NCBI RefSeq assembly: GCF_023100945.1
Contig: NZ_CP064689.1
Coordinates: 9,344,001 to 9,408,000 of the forward strand
Direction: 5' to 3'
Origin: Bradyrhizobium sp. 200
GTDB taxonomy: Bacteria; Pseudomonadota; Alphaproteobacteria; Rhizobiales; Xanthobacteraceae
DNA: 64,000 nt
Shown: positions 24,956 through 35,298 of the stretch, piece after piece
How the letters are laid out: the number at the start of each line of letters is the position of its first letter
Numbering within the stretch: the stretch's first letter is position 1
Translations under genes and position numbers: made by a program
Notes under the pieces: model-generated
Database searches by the model: none
Seen by the model: only the letters and a program-made list of their open reading frames with translations
What the model was told of the DNA's origin: nothing

Positions 24956-26743
24956 TCATTCGGGCAGTCCGGCTTGCCGCAATCCCTCTTCGTATCGCGA
25001 GAGGTCTTCGGCACGCCGATAAGGGGGCAGCACGTCCTTGAGAGTGGAAACACGTAGCACGGGATTGAGTTGCCGCAGCCGAGCCATTGCCTTATGTGCT
25101 TGCTCCGGTCGTCCGGCCATTGCATTGCTTGCGGCGGCCTGGCGTAATGCAGGCTGGTAGTCCGGATTGTGCTGCAATGCCATTGCCGCCCAGGATGCCG
25201 CTTCGTCATAGTGGCCCAAGAGGAAATGTGCAAACGCGGTCCCGCTTCGCATTCCTGTCACAAACGGATCAAGTGGGCTCAGGCGCATGGCACGCGCGAA
25301 GCGCTCGATCGCCGTTTCCGGCTCGCCTAGAAAGTTTTTTGCCCAGCCGCCGAAATTCCATGCCTGGGCCAAATTGGAATTGAGCACAAGCGCGCGATCG
25401 ATTAAGGCGGCGCCTACCTCGAGATCGCGAACAACATACACTAACGCATACCCGCCGGCGGCGAGCGCGATCGGGTCATCCTTGCCCAACTCAACCGCTC
25501 GTTGGGCGAGCCTCTTTACTTCGGCAATCTCGTTCGCTGTGTCTGAAAACCAGCCACTGTTCTTGGCAATGACGTAGCACAAGGCGGCACGACCGTAGGC
25601 GGCCGCAAAATCCGGGTCGAGCTCGATCGCGCTGTTGAACAGGTGCAATGCCTCCTCGTTCGCTTGCCGGTTGCCAAACTGATAGAGAGCGGCCAAGCCG
25701 CGTAAATAGAGGGCATAGGCGTCGAGACTCTCGGTCGGTTTGCGCTTGGCACGCTCGATCTCGGCTTTTTCCACCGCTGGCGCGATCGCCCCGACGACGC
25801 TCTCGGTCACCTGGTCCTGCAGATCGAAGACGTCGCCGAGCCCACCATCAAACCGTTCCGCCCAAAGATGTACCCCAGTGGCGGTATCGACGAGCTGCCC
25901 CGTGATGCGCACCCGGTTTGCCGCTTTGCGAACGCTGCCTTCCAGCACATAGCGCACCCCAAGCTCGCGCCCGATCTGCTTCACGTCGACGGCGCGCCCC
26001 TTGTATGTGAAGCTGGAGTTTCGGGCGATGACGAACAGCGCCTTGAAATGAGACAGCGCCGTGATGGTGTCATCGACCATTCCGTCCGCGAAATATTCCT
26101 GCTCCGGATCGGAGCTCAGGTTGGTGAATGGCAGAACAGCGATGGAGGGTTTCTCGGGGAGCGTAAGGGCGGCGGTATCAACACGCAGGCGGGTCGGCAC
26201 GGCTGGCACGGCGCGGCTGTTTGGAACGCGCCAGACCCGCATCGGTTCGGCGATATTCTTCAAAGACTGCGAGCCCAAATCCTCAAACGTTATATCTACC
26301 TTGCCACGAATTTGCCGACGCGCGTCGTCTGAGATGCTGATACCGCCCGGCTCTGCGATCCCTTCGAGACGCACTGCAATATTGACCCCATCACCAAAGA
26401 TATCGTTCCCTTCGATAATAATATCACCGACGTGAATGCCGATGCGGAGTTCGATCCGCTTGTCCTGCGGCACGTCGATATTTTGTTCGGCCATGCCGCG
26501 TTGAATTTCGGCGGCACATCGCACGGCGTCGACCACGCTGGCGAACTCAGCAATAGCGCCGTCCCCGGTATTCTTGACGACGCGTCCGTGATGCTCACCG
26601 ATTTTGGGATCAAAAAGAGTTCTTCTAAGCGCCTTCAGTCGCGCCAGCGTGCCTTCTTCGTCTATCCCTATCAGGCGGCAAGAGCCCGCGACATCCGCCG
26701 CCAGAATTGCTGCCAGTCGTCGCTCTACGTGCTCGCTGCTCAA
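24956..26743 (-). CDS. Class III adenylate cyclase with TolB-like and TPR domains
   Basis: This is a 595-residue protein. Residues 1 to about 170 form a class III nucleotide cyclase domain with metal-binding D17 (ILAADVAG) and D61 (KNTGDGAIAEF), and IGIHVGDIIIEGNDIFGDGV. Residues about 190-320 resemble the TolB-like N-terminal module that follows such cyclases (IAVLPFTNLSSDPEQEYFAD). From about 340 to the end are tetratricopeptide-like repeats. It would make cAMP, or bind ATP, in response to protein contacts; no membrane segment is seen. The gene stands alone on the opposite strand and separates murU from addB, and its base use looks less GC-rich, pointing to insertion. Confidence 0.88.
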   Translation of the reverse strand: MSSEHVERRLAAILAADVAGSCRLIGIDEEGTLARLKALRRTLFDPKIGEHHGRVVKNTGDGAIAEFASVVDAVRCAAEIQRGMAEQNIDVPQDKRIELRIGIHVGDIIIEGNDIFGDGVNIAVRLEGIAEPGGISISDDARRQIRGKVDITFEDLGSQSLKNIAEPMRVWRVPNSRAVPAVPTRLRVDTAALTLPEKPSIAVLPFTNLSSDPEQEYFADGMVDDTITALSHFKALFVIARNSSFTYKGRAVDVKQIGRELGVRYVLEGSVRKAANRVRITGQLVDTATGVHLWAERFDGGLGDVFDLQDQVTESVVGAIAPAVEKAEIERAKRKPTESLDAYALYLRGLAALYQFGNRQANEEALHLFNSAIELDPDFAAAYGRAALCYVIAKNSGWFSDTANEIAEVKRLAQRAVELGKDDPIALAAGGYALVYVVRDLEVGAALIDRALVLNSNLAQAWNFGGWAKNFLGEPETAIERFARAMRLSPLDPFVTGMRSGTAFAHFLLGHYDEAASWAAMALQHNPDYQPALRQAAASNAMAGRPEQAHKAMARLRQLNPVLRVSTLKDVLPPYRRAEDLSRYEEGLRQAGLPE

Positions 26744-27113
26744 GATGGCCCCCGTACTCGGGGAAATCGAAGGGTTCTATAGCACGATTGTGGGTCGATG
26801 TCCGGCTATGCCCAAGGTCCGAAATGGGTAAATCGCGACCGGGTCGATCCGACAGCAGCTCAAGCCATGTGTGCGGTGCCCCGAAAGCGGAAGTTTCCAG
26901 AGCACTACGGCTCCTCGAAGCCCCAGACGCCCAACAGAAATTCGAACCCTTCAGGTTAGCTGAAGCTTACGACTAGCGCCCACGCTGGCCCATCTGTTGC
27001 GGCCCAACGTGATCTCCTGCTTTGGCAGTGAGTAGCGGGGACGCCGCCCTCACCCGCATGACCTCTCCCTCATCCCTCCCTATATTGGCGACTGACCTCG
27101 AATCAGGAAGCCC
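26744..27113. other. 370-bp gap before addB
   Basis: No supported gene. The left part (to about 26980) has the same AT-richer look as the cyclase gene and carries ATGTCCGGCTATGCCC, similar to a sequence on the other side of that gene. The right part (26990-27113) returns to the GC-rich style and should hold the addB promoter; AATCAGGAAGCCC just before the addB ATG contains the ribosome-binding site. Confidence 0.4.
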
Positions 27114-30100
27114 ATGCGCGTTTTCAGCGTTCCCGTATCCGTGCCGTTCCTGCGCACCGTTATCGCGGCGCTGGTCGATGGCCGGCTGGTCGAGGGATTC
27201 GGGGCACGCAGGGATCCGCTCAATCTCGCCCGCGCCACGCTCTATTTGCCGACCCGGCGCGCCGGGCGGCTGGCGCGGGAGATCTTTCTCGACGAGTTGA
27301 AGACGGACGCGGCGATCCTGCCGCGCATCGTGGCGCTTGGCGACATCGACGAGGACGAGCTGGCGTTTTCGGCAAGCTCCGAGCAATTCAGCGGCGTGGC
27401 GCCGCTCGACATTCCGCCAAGGCTCGGCGAACTGGAGCGCCGTCTGACGCTGGCGCATCTGGTTGCGGCATGGGCGAAGAGCCCGGTGTCGGCGCCGCTC
27501 GTGGTGGGTGGCCCGGCCTCGACGTTGGCGCTGGCCGGCGATCTGGCACGGCTGATGGACGACATGGTGACGCGCGGTGTCGCCTGGGAGACACTCGACA
27601 AACTGGTGCCCGACCAGTTCGACAAATACTGGCAGCACTCGCTGGAATTCCTGCGCATCGCACGCAAGGTCTGGCCGGAGCATCTGAAGGAAATCGGCCG
27701 GATCGAACCCGCCGAACGGCGCGACCGCCTGATCGAGGCGGAAGCCGCGCGCCTGACCGCGCATCATGAGGGACCGGTAATCGCAGCAGGTTCGACCGGT
27801 TCGATGCCGGCGACCGCGAAATTCCTCAGCGTTGTGGCCGGCCTGAAACAGGGCGCGGTGGTGCTGCCCGGGCTCGACACCGATCTCGACGAGGAAGCCT
27901 GGCAGACGATCGGCGGCGTCAGGGATACGCAGGGCAAATTCACCACGCAGCCCTCCTCGAACCATCCGCAATTTGCCATGCACGCCTTGCTGGATCGCTT
28001 CGGCATCAAGCGAAACGACGTCGAAATTCTGGGCATGCCAAGTCTGCAGGGACGCGAGGTGCTGGTGTCCGAGACGATGCGGCCATCAAGCGCGACCGAA
28101 CAATGGCACGATCGTCTGGCCCAGCCGGATGTCTCGCGAAGGATCGCAGGCGGCATGGCGAAGCTCGCCGTCGTCGAGGCGCCCAATTCGGAAATGGAGG
28201 CGCTGGCGATCGCGGTGGCGATGCGCGAGGCGCGGCATCTGGGCAGATCGGCAGCGCTCGTGACGCCGGACCGCGCGCTGGCGCGGCGCGTGATGGCGGC
28301 GCTGACCCGCTGGAATCTCGAATTCGACGATTCCGGCGGCGACGCGCTGATGGATACGCCAAGCGGCATTTTCGCCCGCCTCGCCGCGGAAGCCGCCAGC
28401 AAGGGGCTGGAGCCGCCGACCTTGCTCGCGCTCTTGAAACATCCGCTGTTTCGGCTCGGCCGCGCATCCGGCGCGTTCAGGCACGCCATCGAGATCCTCG
28501 AACTGGCGCTGCTGCGCGGCACCCGGCCGCAAGCAGGAACAGCCGGATTGGCGCGTGACTTCGATCGCTTCCGCGCCGAGCTCAGGAAGCTCGGGAGCGA
28601 CGAGACTTCCTCGCTGCACGCCTCCGAGCCGCGCGCTAAATTGAAGGACGACCAGCTCGACCAGGCACAGGCACTGATCGCCGGGTTACAGAAGGCGCTG
28701 GCGCCGCTGGAGATCATGGGCTCGTCGAAGCCGTTCGATTTCGCCGAACTGGCGCATCGCCATCGCGAAGTGCTGATCGCGCTATCCTCGGATCAGGACG
28801 GCATTGCCGTCGCCTTCGAGGAAGCTCAGGGCTCGGCATTATCAGCGGCGTTCGACGACCTGCTTGCCGAGCAAAAGCCGAGCGGCCTGATGGTCCAGCT
28901 CGGCGACTACCCCGATGTGTTCCAGACCGCCTACGCCGATCGCATGGTGCGGCGGGCTGAATCGGCGAGCGCACAACTGCACATCTACGGCCAGCTCGAA
29001 GCGCGGCTGACCGAATCGGACCGCGTCATCCTCGGCGGGCTGGTCGAAGGCGTATGGCCGCCGGCGCCGCGGGTCGATCCCTGGCTGAGCCGGCCGATGC
29101 GCCACGAACTCGGCCTCGATCTGCCGGAGCGGCGCATCGGCCTCTCCGCGCATGACTTCGCGCAATTATTGGGAACGGACGATGTGATCCTGACCCATTC
29201 GGCGAAGGTCGGCGGCGCGCCGGCGGTCGCTTCGCGCTTTCTGCATCGGTTGGAAGCCGTCGCCGGCGAAGCGCGTTGGGACGAGGCCAAGAGTGCCGGA
29301 GAAAATTACGTCCGCTTCGCGGCCGAACTGGACCAGCCCGATGAGGTCGTGCCGATCGAGCAGCCCGCGCCGAAGCCGCCTGTTGCGACGCGGCCGCTGA
29401 AAATGTCGGTCACCGCGATCGAGGACTGGCTGCGCGATCCCTATACGATCTACGCGAAACATATTTTGCGGCTCGATCCGCTTGACCCCGTCGACATGCC
29501 GCTGTCGGCGGCCGACCGCGGCTCGGCGATCCATGGCGCACTCGGCGAATTCACGCAAAAGTTCGCCGATGGCCTTCCCCCGCAGCCCGCGCTGGTGCTG
29601 CGCGCTATCGGTGAAAAATATTTCGCGCCGCTGATGGAGCGTCCCGAGGCGCGGGCGCTGTGGTGGCCGCGGTTTCAGCGCATCGCCGCATGGTTTGCCG
29701 ACTGGGAGCTGGCGCGGCGCGACAGCATTGAAAAGATTGCCGCCGAGATCAAAGGCGAGATCAAGATTCCGCTCGGCAACGAGCGCATCTTCACGCTGTC
29801 GGCGCGCGCCGACCGGATCGAGCAGCGCGGTGACGGCAGCTTTGCGATCCTCGATTACAAGACCGGCCAGCCGCCGACGGGAAAACAGGTGCGAATGGGC
29901 CTGTCGCCGCAATTGACGCTGGAGGCCGCGATCCTGCGCGAGGGCGGCTTTGAGAACATCCATGCCGGCTCATCCGTCGGCGAACTCGTCTATGTCAGGC
30001 TCAGCGGCAACAACCCGCCCGGCGAGCAGCGGTCGCTGGAGCTGAAAATCAGGAACAACGATACGCCGCAGCCGCCCGATGAGGCGGCCGACTACGCCCG

Positions 30101-30260
30101 CGAGCAGCTCGAAGCGCTGATCCGCAAATTCGAAAACGAAGAGACGGCCTACACGTCGTTGAACCTGTCGATGTGGTCGAACCGCTACGGCGCCTATGAC
30201 GATCTCGCCCGCATCAAGGAATGGTCGGCGGCCGGCGGACTGGGGATCGAGGAATGGTGA
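27114..30260 (+). CDS. addB: AddB, helicase-nuclease subunit for double-strand break repair
   Basis: This is a 1048-residue alphaproteobacterial-type AddB. With AddA it forms the RecBCD-like complex that unwinds and resects broken DNA ends in a Chi-regulated way. The N-terminal two-thirds are the inactivated superfamily 1 helicase fold (LYLPTRRAGRLAREIFL, GLVEGVWPPAPRVDPWLSR). The C-terminal RecB-type nuclease has H in SAIHGALGEF and the D914-Y-K916 motif in FAILDYKTGQ. AGGA lies upstream of the ATG. The stop codon overlaps the addA start region (ATG at 30254 before TGA at 30258), so the subunits are probably made in equal amounts. Confidence 0.95.
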   Translation: MRVFSVPVSVPFLRTVIAALVDGRLVEGFGARRDPLNLARATLYLPTRRAGRLAREIFLDELKTDAAILPRIVALGDIDEDELAFSASSEQFSGVAPLDIPPRLGELERRLTLAHLVAAWAKSPVSAPLVVGGPASTLALAGDLARLMDDMVTRGVAWETLDKLVPDQFDKYWQHSLEFLRIARKVWPEHLKEIGRIEPAERRDRLIEAEAARLTAHHEGPVIAAGSTGSMPATAKFLSVVAGLKQGAVVLPGLDTDLDEEAWQTIGGVRDTQGKFTTQPSSNHPQFAMHALLDRFGIKRNDVEILGMPSLQGREVLVSETMRPSSATEQWHDRLAQPDVSRRIAGGMAKLAVVEAPNSEMEALAIAVAMREARHLGRSAALVTPDRALARRVMAALTRWNLEFDDSGGDALMDTPSGIFARLAAEAASKGLEPPTLLALLKHPLFRLGRASGAFRHAIEILELALLRGTRPQAGTAGLARDFDRFRAELRKLGSDETSSLHASEPRAKLKDDQLDQAQALIAGLQKALAPLEIMGSSKPFDFAELAHRHREVLIALSSDQDGIAVAFEEAQGSALSAAFDDLLAEQKPSGLMVQLGDYPDVFQTAYADRMVRRAESASAQLHIYGQLEARLTESDRVILGGLVEGVWPPAPRVDPWLSRPMRHELGLDLPERRIGLSAHDFAQLLGTDDVILTHSAKVGGAPAVASRFLHRLEAVAGEARWDEAKSAGENYVRFAAELDQPDEVVPIEQPAPKPPVATRPLKMSVTAIEDWLRDPYTIYAKHILRLDPLDPVDMPLSAADRGSAIHGALGEFTQKFADGLPPQPALVLRAIGEKYFAPLMERPEARALWWPRFQRIAAWFADWELARRDSIEKIAAEIKGEIKIPLGNERIFTLSARADRIEQRGDGSFAILDYKTGQPPTGKQVRMGLSPQLTLEAAILREGGFENIHAGSSVGELVYVRLSGNNPPGEQRSLELKIRNNDTPQPPDEAADYAREQLEALIRKFENEETAYTSLNLSMWSNRYGAYDDLARIKEWSAAGGLGIEEW

Positions 30261-33200
30261 AGGCTGCCCGCACCATTCCCGATGCCGTTCGCGCGACGCA
30301 GGCGCGCGCCTCCGACCCGGCCGCTTCCGCCTTCGTCTCGGCGAATGCAGGATCGGGCAAGACGCATGTGCTGGTGCAGCGGGTGATCCGGCTGCTGCTC
30401 GACGGCGTGGCGCCGGAAAAGATCCTCTGCATCACCTTCACCAAAGCAGCCGCCGCCAACATGGCGGAACGGGTGTTCACCACGCTTGGCCATTGGGTGA
30501 CGCTCGACGACGATGCGCTGGACGGGGCGATCCGCGACGCCGGCATTCCGCATCCGAGCGCACGCTTGCGCAAATCGGCTCGCAAGCTGTTCGCCTGCGC
30601 ATTGGAAACGCCGGGTGGGCTGAAGGTGCAGACGATTCACGCGCTGTGCACGCGGCTGCTGCAGCAATTCCCGTTCGAGGCCAATGTGCCGGCGCGGTTT
30701 GCCGTGCTCGACGACCGCGACCAGAACGAGATGATGGAGCGCGCCAACCTCGGCGTTTTCCTCGAAGCCTCGCGCAATCCCGACAGCGCAACAGGACGTG
30801 CGCTGATGACGGCGATGGCGAACGCCGCCGACGTCACCTTCAAGGACGTGGTGCGCGAGGCCTGCCTCAGCCGCGATCATTTCATGGCGTGGACGGATGC
30901 GGCCGGCAGCGCGCAGGCCGCTGCCGTACAGATTTCGGCTGCACTCGGCGTCGAGCCTGATGATCGCATCGAGGATGTCGAGCGCGAGATATTGGATGGA
31001 CCGAATCTGCCGCGCTCGCGATGGCAGGAAATCGCGCTGGCTCTGGAAACCGGCAGCAAGACCGATCAGGACCAGGCGGCACGGCTGCGCGGTGCACTGG
31101 TGTTCACGGGCGCTGCGCAGGTCGACGAATATCTCGGCGTCTTCCTCACAGAAGCAGATCGCACCCCGCGGAAATCGGTGGCGACGAAGAAGTTTTGCGA
31201 CAACAATCCGGCCATTGGCCGGCTGATTGAATCGGAAGCCCGTCGAATTCTTCCCCTGATCGAAAAGCGCCGCGCGGTAACCGCCCGCGACCGCACCGAG
31301 GCGCTGCTCCATATCGCGACCGCAGCCGCTGCCAATTACCGCCGCGAGAAGCAGGAACGCGGCCTGCTCGACTATGACGATCTGATCGACAAGACGCTGG
31401 AAATGCTCGACCGCGTCTCCTCGGGCTGGGTGCATTACAAGCTCGACCGCGGTGTCGACCATGTGCTGATCGACGAGGCGCAGGATACGAGCCCCCGGCA
31501 ATGGGACATCGTCGCGCACATCATCTCCGAATTCACCTCGGGCGCGGGCGCGCGCGACGGCGTGGTGCGAACGGTGTTCGCGGTCGGCGACGAGAAGCAG
31601 TCGATCTTTTCGTTTCAGGGCGCGGCCCCGCGCGAATTCGACCTGCGCCGCCGCGCATTGCAGCGGAAGTTCGAGGGCGCCGGCCTGAAGTTCGATCCGG
31701 TGTCGTTTACCTATTCGTTCCGCTCGGGACCGGCCATCCTGCACGCGGTCGACCAGGTGTTTCGCGAGCAGGACATCTTTCGCAGCATTCATGCGATCGA
31801 TATCGGAAATCCGATCCATCACGCGCTGGCCGACGCCGGCCCGGGCCAGATCGATCTCTGGGAGCTTGCGGAAGCCGACGACCGGCAGGACATCGAGGGC
31901 TGGCGGGCACCGTTCGACGGCGTCTCCGCGACCAGCCCCGAGGTGAAGCTTGCCCGGCGCATTCAGGCCGAGATCAAGACGCTGGTCGGCAGCGGAGTGA
32001 TGACCGGCAGCAAGAATGACCGCCGGCCGCTGCGCTATGGCGACATGCTGGTGCTGGTGCGGCGGCGCGGCAACGCGTTCGATGCCGTGATCCAGGCGCT
32101 GAAACACGCCGGCATCCCGGTCGCCGGCGCCGACCGCCTCAAGCTGACCGAGCACATCGCGATCATCGACCTGATGAACCTCGCCGACGCGCTGCTGTTG
32201 CCGCAGGACGATCTGGCGCTGGCGGTGGCGCTGAAGAGCCCGCTGTTCGGGCTCGGCGATGACGACCTGTTCAAGATCGCCTGGCAGCGCAAGGGATCGT
32301 TGCGCGCGACGCTGGCGGAGCGCGCCGCGGCCAATGGCCGGTTGCGGGATGCGTTGTGGCGGCTCGAACAATGCGAACGCCGCTTTGCCAGCGAGACGCC
32401 GTTTGCGTTCTATGCCTGGCTGCTCGGCGGCGACGGCGGCCGCGCGCGAATCCTGCGGCGGCTTGGGCACGAGGCGAACGATGCGCTGGACGAATTTCTG
32501 GAGCTGGCGCTGAACTACGAACGCAAGGCGCCGGCCTCGTTGCAGGGCTTCATGGCGTGGCTGCGCACAGCCGATCTCGAAGTGAAGCGCGACATGGAAA
32601 TTTCGCGCGACGAGGTCCGCGTCATGACGGTGCATGGCGCCAAGGGCCTTGAGTCTTCCGTCGTGTTCCTGGTTGATACCACGACCTCGCCCTCGGATAC
32701 GCAGCGGCTGAAACTCATCCACCTGCCGCAGGGCAATGCCGATCCGCATGCGCCCGGTGTCGTGGTCTGGGCCGGTCGCAAGGCCGAAGATCCGCCGGCC
32801 GTCGCCGCGGCCCGCGCGGCGATGATCGGCGATACCGAGGACGAATACCGCCGCCTGCTCTATGTCGCGATGACGCGCGCCGCGGACCGCCTGATCGTCG
32901 GCGGCTGCCTGCCCGGCAACATGAGGAGTGTCCGGCCGCTGTCCTGGTACGATCTGATCACCAAGGGGCTTGCCGGTTCTACCCTGCAGCTTCAGGAGAT
33001 CGAGACCGCCGCAGGCCGGGTGAAGCGCTATACGCGCCCCGAGGAGGCCACGCCGTCGGCCGCCCCGGTTGCTGCGCTGCCCCCGCCGGCGCCTATGGTG
33101 CTGCCCAACTGGCTGCTGACCCCGGCACAGCCGGAGATTTCCCCGGAAAGCCTGTTGCGGCCCTCGGACCCGGCAGACAGCGAGCGTCACCCGGTGCGGA

Positions 33201-33751
33201 CGACCGAATCGCTCGCGCAGCGCGCCCGCGCCCTGCAGCGCGGCACGCTGGCGCACCGGCTGCTGCAATCGCTGCCCGATATCGCCGCGGAGCGCCGCCG
33301 CGAGGCCGCGCTGGCCTACCTGGCGCGCAACGCCGATGGCTGGACCGAGGAAGAACGCCAGGCGCTGGCCGAAAGCACGCTGGCCTTGATCGCGGATGGG
33401 CGTTTCGCGCCGGTGTTCGCCCCCGGCAGCCGCGCCGAGGTCTCAATCGTCGGGCGGCTGGAGCAACCGGGCGGACGGACGGCGCTGGTGTCCGGGCAGA
33501 TCGACCGGCTCGTGGTCACGGACAATGAGGTTCTGATCGTCGATTTCAAGACCAACCATGCCCCGCCGAGCCGGCCTGACGAGGCGCCGAGGGGCTATGT
33601 TCGCCAGCTCGCGCTGTACCGGGCGGTGCTGGGCAAGCTTTATCCCCAGCGGGTCGTTCGCACCGCGCTGCTTTGGACTGAAACCGCTGAATTAATGGAG
33701 ATTTCAGCCCCCGCGCTGGAGGCCGAGCTGGCATCCATCATCTCGGCGTGA
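30254..33751 (+). CDS. addA: AddA, UvrD-like helicase and nuclease subunit
   Basis: This is the 1165-residue motor subunit of the AddAB recombination complex. Helicase motifs are in order: Walker A ANAGSGKT with K36, motif II LIDEAQDTSPRQW, motif III VGDEKQSIFSFQGA, motif V MTVHGAKGLESSVVF and motif VI LLYVAMTRAADRL. The C-terminal RecB-type nuclease carries D1097-F-K1099 in IVDFKTNHAPP with GQIDRLV before it. The ATG at 30254 lies 7 bp upstream of the end of addB. An in-frame codon at 30221 would put 11 more residues inside addB and is less likely. Confidence 0.96.
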   Translation: MVKAARTIPDAVRATQARASDPAASAFVSANAGSGKTHVLVQRVIRLLLDGVAPEKILCITFTKAAAANMAERVFTTLGHWVTLDDDALDGAIRDAGIPHPSARLRKSARKLFACALETPGGLKVQTIHALCTRLLQQFPFEANVPARFAVLDDRDQNEMMERANLGVFLEASRNPDSATGRALMTAMANAADVTFKDVVREACLSRDHFMAWTDAAGSAQAAAVQISAALGVEPDDRIEDVEREILDGPNLPRSRWQEIALALETGSKTDQDQAARLRGALVFTGAAQVDEYLGVFLTEADRTPRKSVATKKFCDNNPAIGRLIESEARRILPLIEKRRAVTARDRTEALLHIATAAAANYRREKQERGLLDYDDLIDKTLEMLDRVSSGWVHYKLDRGVDHVLIDEAQDTSPRQWDIVAHIISEFTSGAGARDGVVRTVFAVGDEKQSIFSFQGAAPREFDLRRRALQRKFEGAGLKFDPVSFTYSFRSGPAILHAVDQVFREQDIFRSIHAIDIGNPIHHALADAGPGQIDLWELAEADDRQDIEGWRAPFDGVSATSPEVKLARRIQAEIKTLVGSGVMTGSKNDRRPLRYGDMLVLVRRRGNAFDAVIQALKHAGIPVAGADRLKLTEHIAIIDLMNLADALLLPQDDLALAVALKSPLFGLGDDDLFKIAWQRKGSLRATLAERAAANGRLRDALWRLEQCERRFASETPFAFYAWLLGGDGGRARILRRLGHEANDALDEFLELALNYERKAPASLQGFMAWLRTADLEVKRDMEISRDEVRVMTVHGAKGLESSVVFLVDTTTSPSDTQRLKLIHLPQGNADPHAPGVVVWAGRKAEDPPAVAAARAAMIGDTEDEYRRLLYVAMTRAADRLIVGGCLPGNMRSVRPLSWYDLITKGLAGSTLQLQEIETAAGRVKRYTRPEEATPSAAPVAALPPPAPMVLPNWLLTPAQPEISPESLLRPSDPADSERHPVRTTESLAQRARALQRGTLAHRLLQSLPDIAAERRREAALAYLARNADGWTEEERQALAESTLALIADGRFAPVFAPGSRAEVSIVGRLEQPGGRTALVSGQIDRLVVTDNEVLIVDFKTNHAPPSRPDEAPRGYVRQLALYRAVLGKLYPQRVVRTALLWTETAELMEISAPALEAELASIISA

Positions 33752-33851
33752 CCGCGCTTGACCCGGGAAGATCGCGTTCATAGGTTTGCCACATCATCCT
33801 TGGACGCGATTCTCATCCGCGCCCCTTAATTCCTAACGAACGAGGTATTCC

Positions 33852-34172
33852 ATGGCCGTTGGCAAGGTTTCTGACGCCGATTTCGAAGCCGAAGTGCTCA
33901 AGGCGACCGGGCCTGTGGTCGTCGATTTCTGGGCCGAATGGTGCGGCCCGTGCCGCATGATCGCGCCTGCGCTCGACGAGATTTCCGGCGCCATGGGCGA
34001 CAAGGTCAAGATCGTGAAGCTGAACGTCGACGAGAGCCCGAAGACGGCCTCGAAATACGGCGTGATGTCGATCCCGACCCTGATGATCTTCAAGGGCGGC
34101 GAGATGGCCTCCCGCCAGGTCGGCGCCGCGCCGAAGGCGAAGCTGCAGCAGTGGATCACCGCTGCGGTCTGA
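33852..34172 (+). CDS. trxA: Thioredoxin
   Basis: This 106-residue protein is a canonical thioredoxin: the redox site is WCGPC with C31 and C34, D25 is buried behind it, and the cis-proline loop is MSIPTLMIF. It reduces protein disulfides in the cytoplasm using electrons from thioredoxin reductase. GAGG lies 8 nt before the ATG. It follows addA by 100 bp, a linkage common in Rhizobiales, and ends at a strong intrinsic terminator. Confidence 0.97.
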   Translation: MAVGKVSDADFEAEVLKATGPVVVDFWAEWCGPCRMIAPALDEISGAMGDKVKIVKLNVDESPKTASKYGVMSIPTLMIFKGGEMASRQVGAAPKAKLQQWITAAV

Positions 34173-34197
34173 TCGGTTTTCAGTTTGCTGATTGTGA

Positions 34198-34229
34198 AAC
34201 GGCCGGCGAATAGCCGGCCGTTTTGTTTT
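34198..34229 (+). terminator. Intrinsic terminator after trxA
   Basis: Stem AACGGCCGGC (34198-34207) pairs with GCCGGCCGTT (34213-34222) around a GAATA loop, and TTTTGTTTT follows. The 10-bp GC-rich stem with a T-tract starts 26 bp after the trxA stop. It is the clearest rho-independent terminator on the plus strand in this window. Confidence 0.9.
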
Positions 34230-34269
34230 GTGGCGGATGATCTCGTAGATCCTATGGGCTACGAATTCT

Positions 34270-35010
34270 TCAGCCTATCCACCCCGTCGCCAGCGCGTGC
34301 GCCAGTTCGGCCTGCCCGTTCTGCCGTGCGAGCGCAGCCATCGCCTCGTGATCATAAGGCACATGCCGGAACGTGACGCGCCAGGCGCCATCGGCGAGTT
34401 CAAGGATGGCGTAGCGCGCGTCGGGCGTGCCGGCTTCGATGACATGCGGATAAGGATGGACGTCGCGATAGCCGGGCGAGCCGACGCTGCCGGGATTGAC
34501 GATCAATCGGCCGTCGCGAAGCCGCACCGCGCGGGCGAGATGGGTGTGGGCGCAGAGGATCAAGCGTTGCGCGATGCCCTGTGCGTGCTGCTCGATCGCA
34601 TCCAGTGACGACGTCCGCACCGTGCCGTCGGGCAAGACCGTTTCCAGCCAGTAGGCCTCGTCATGCTCAGGCGTGGCGTGACAGAGAAACACCTGATCGC
34701 GAAATACGACTGTCTTTGGCGCCGCGCGCAGCCAATCGAGATGATGTTCGTCGAGTTGCGCGTGGGCCGGCCGGTCCCATGATCCCATCTTCTCGGGCGG
34801 CCGATCGATCAGATAGCGATCATGGTTGCCGAGGACGTGAACCGCATCGAGCGCCATCAGCGCGTCCATGGTTCGCCGCGCGTCGAGCGGGCCGCTCGCC
34901 ATGTCGCCGAGATTGACGATCTCGCCAATGCCCTGCGCGCGAATGTCGGCCAGCACGGCTTCCAGCGCGAGATAGTTTCCGTGCACATCGGCAATCGCAG
35001 CAAAGCGCAT
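34270..35010 (-). CDS. Metallophosphoesterase (YfcE-like)
   Basis: This 246-residue calcineurin-like phosphoesterase has two-metal-site motifs: ADVHGN (7-12), NLGDMASGP, LGNHDRY, LCHATPEHDE, CAHTHLA and NPGSVGSPG. The ATG at 35010 puts the first metal ligands at the N-terminus as is normal; the frame runs on to 35070 without family similarity. It probably cleaves a phosphodiester or phosphomonoester; the substrate is unknown. It is convergent with trxA across the terminator. The 288 bp upstream contain no gene that I can see. Confidence 0.9.
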   Translation of the reverse strand: MRFAAIADVHGNYLALEAVLADIRAQGIGEIVNLGDMASGPLDARRTMDALMALDAVHVLGNHDRYLIDRPPEKMGSWDRPAHAQLDEHHLDWLRAAPKTVVFRDQVFLCHATPEHDEAYWLETVLPDGTVRTSSLDAIEQHAQGIAQRLILCAHTHLARAVRLRDGRLIVNPGSVGSPGYRDVHPYPHVIEAGTPDARYAILELADGAWRVTFRHVPYDHEAMAALARQNGQAELAHALATGWIG

Positions 35011-35298
35011 GTTGATTCTCAATTCCAGCTTTCGACAGGTGACGTCATACAACCTGCAAGAACCCTGCAAGAACGATGCTATCGCGATCTACCTCATTTG
35101 GGTGAAACCGGCCTGCAACATCCTCCTTTGGTTTTAAGATGGAACCCGGGTTCCGACTCGCACTGTGGCGGCATCTTGGCTAATCTTTGTAAAGACCGGG
35201 GCTGGCTAGTTCATAAACAATCGATATTTCTTCCCGGGCGGCCGCTGGAAGCAATTTCAGCGGCCATTTAATTTTCATCGGACTATTTTTCTTCGGCG

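Noticed and set aside
30194..33268. 1024-codon minus-strand open frame across addA
   Set aside because: It mirrors addA codon by codon and is rich in Arg, Gln and His, as antisense translations are; addA has all helicase motifs.
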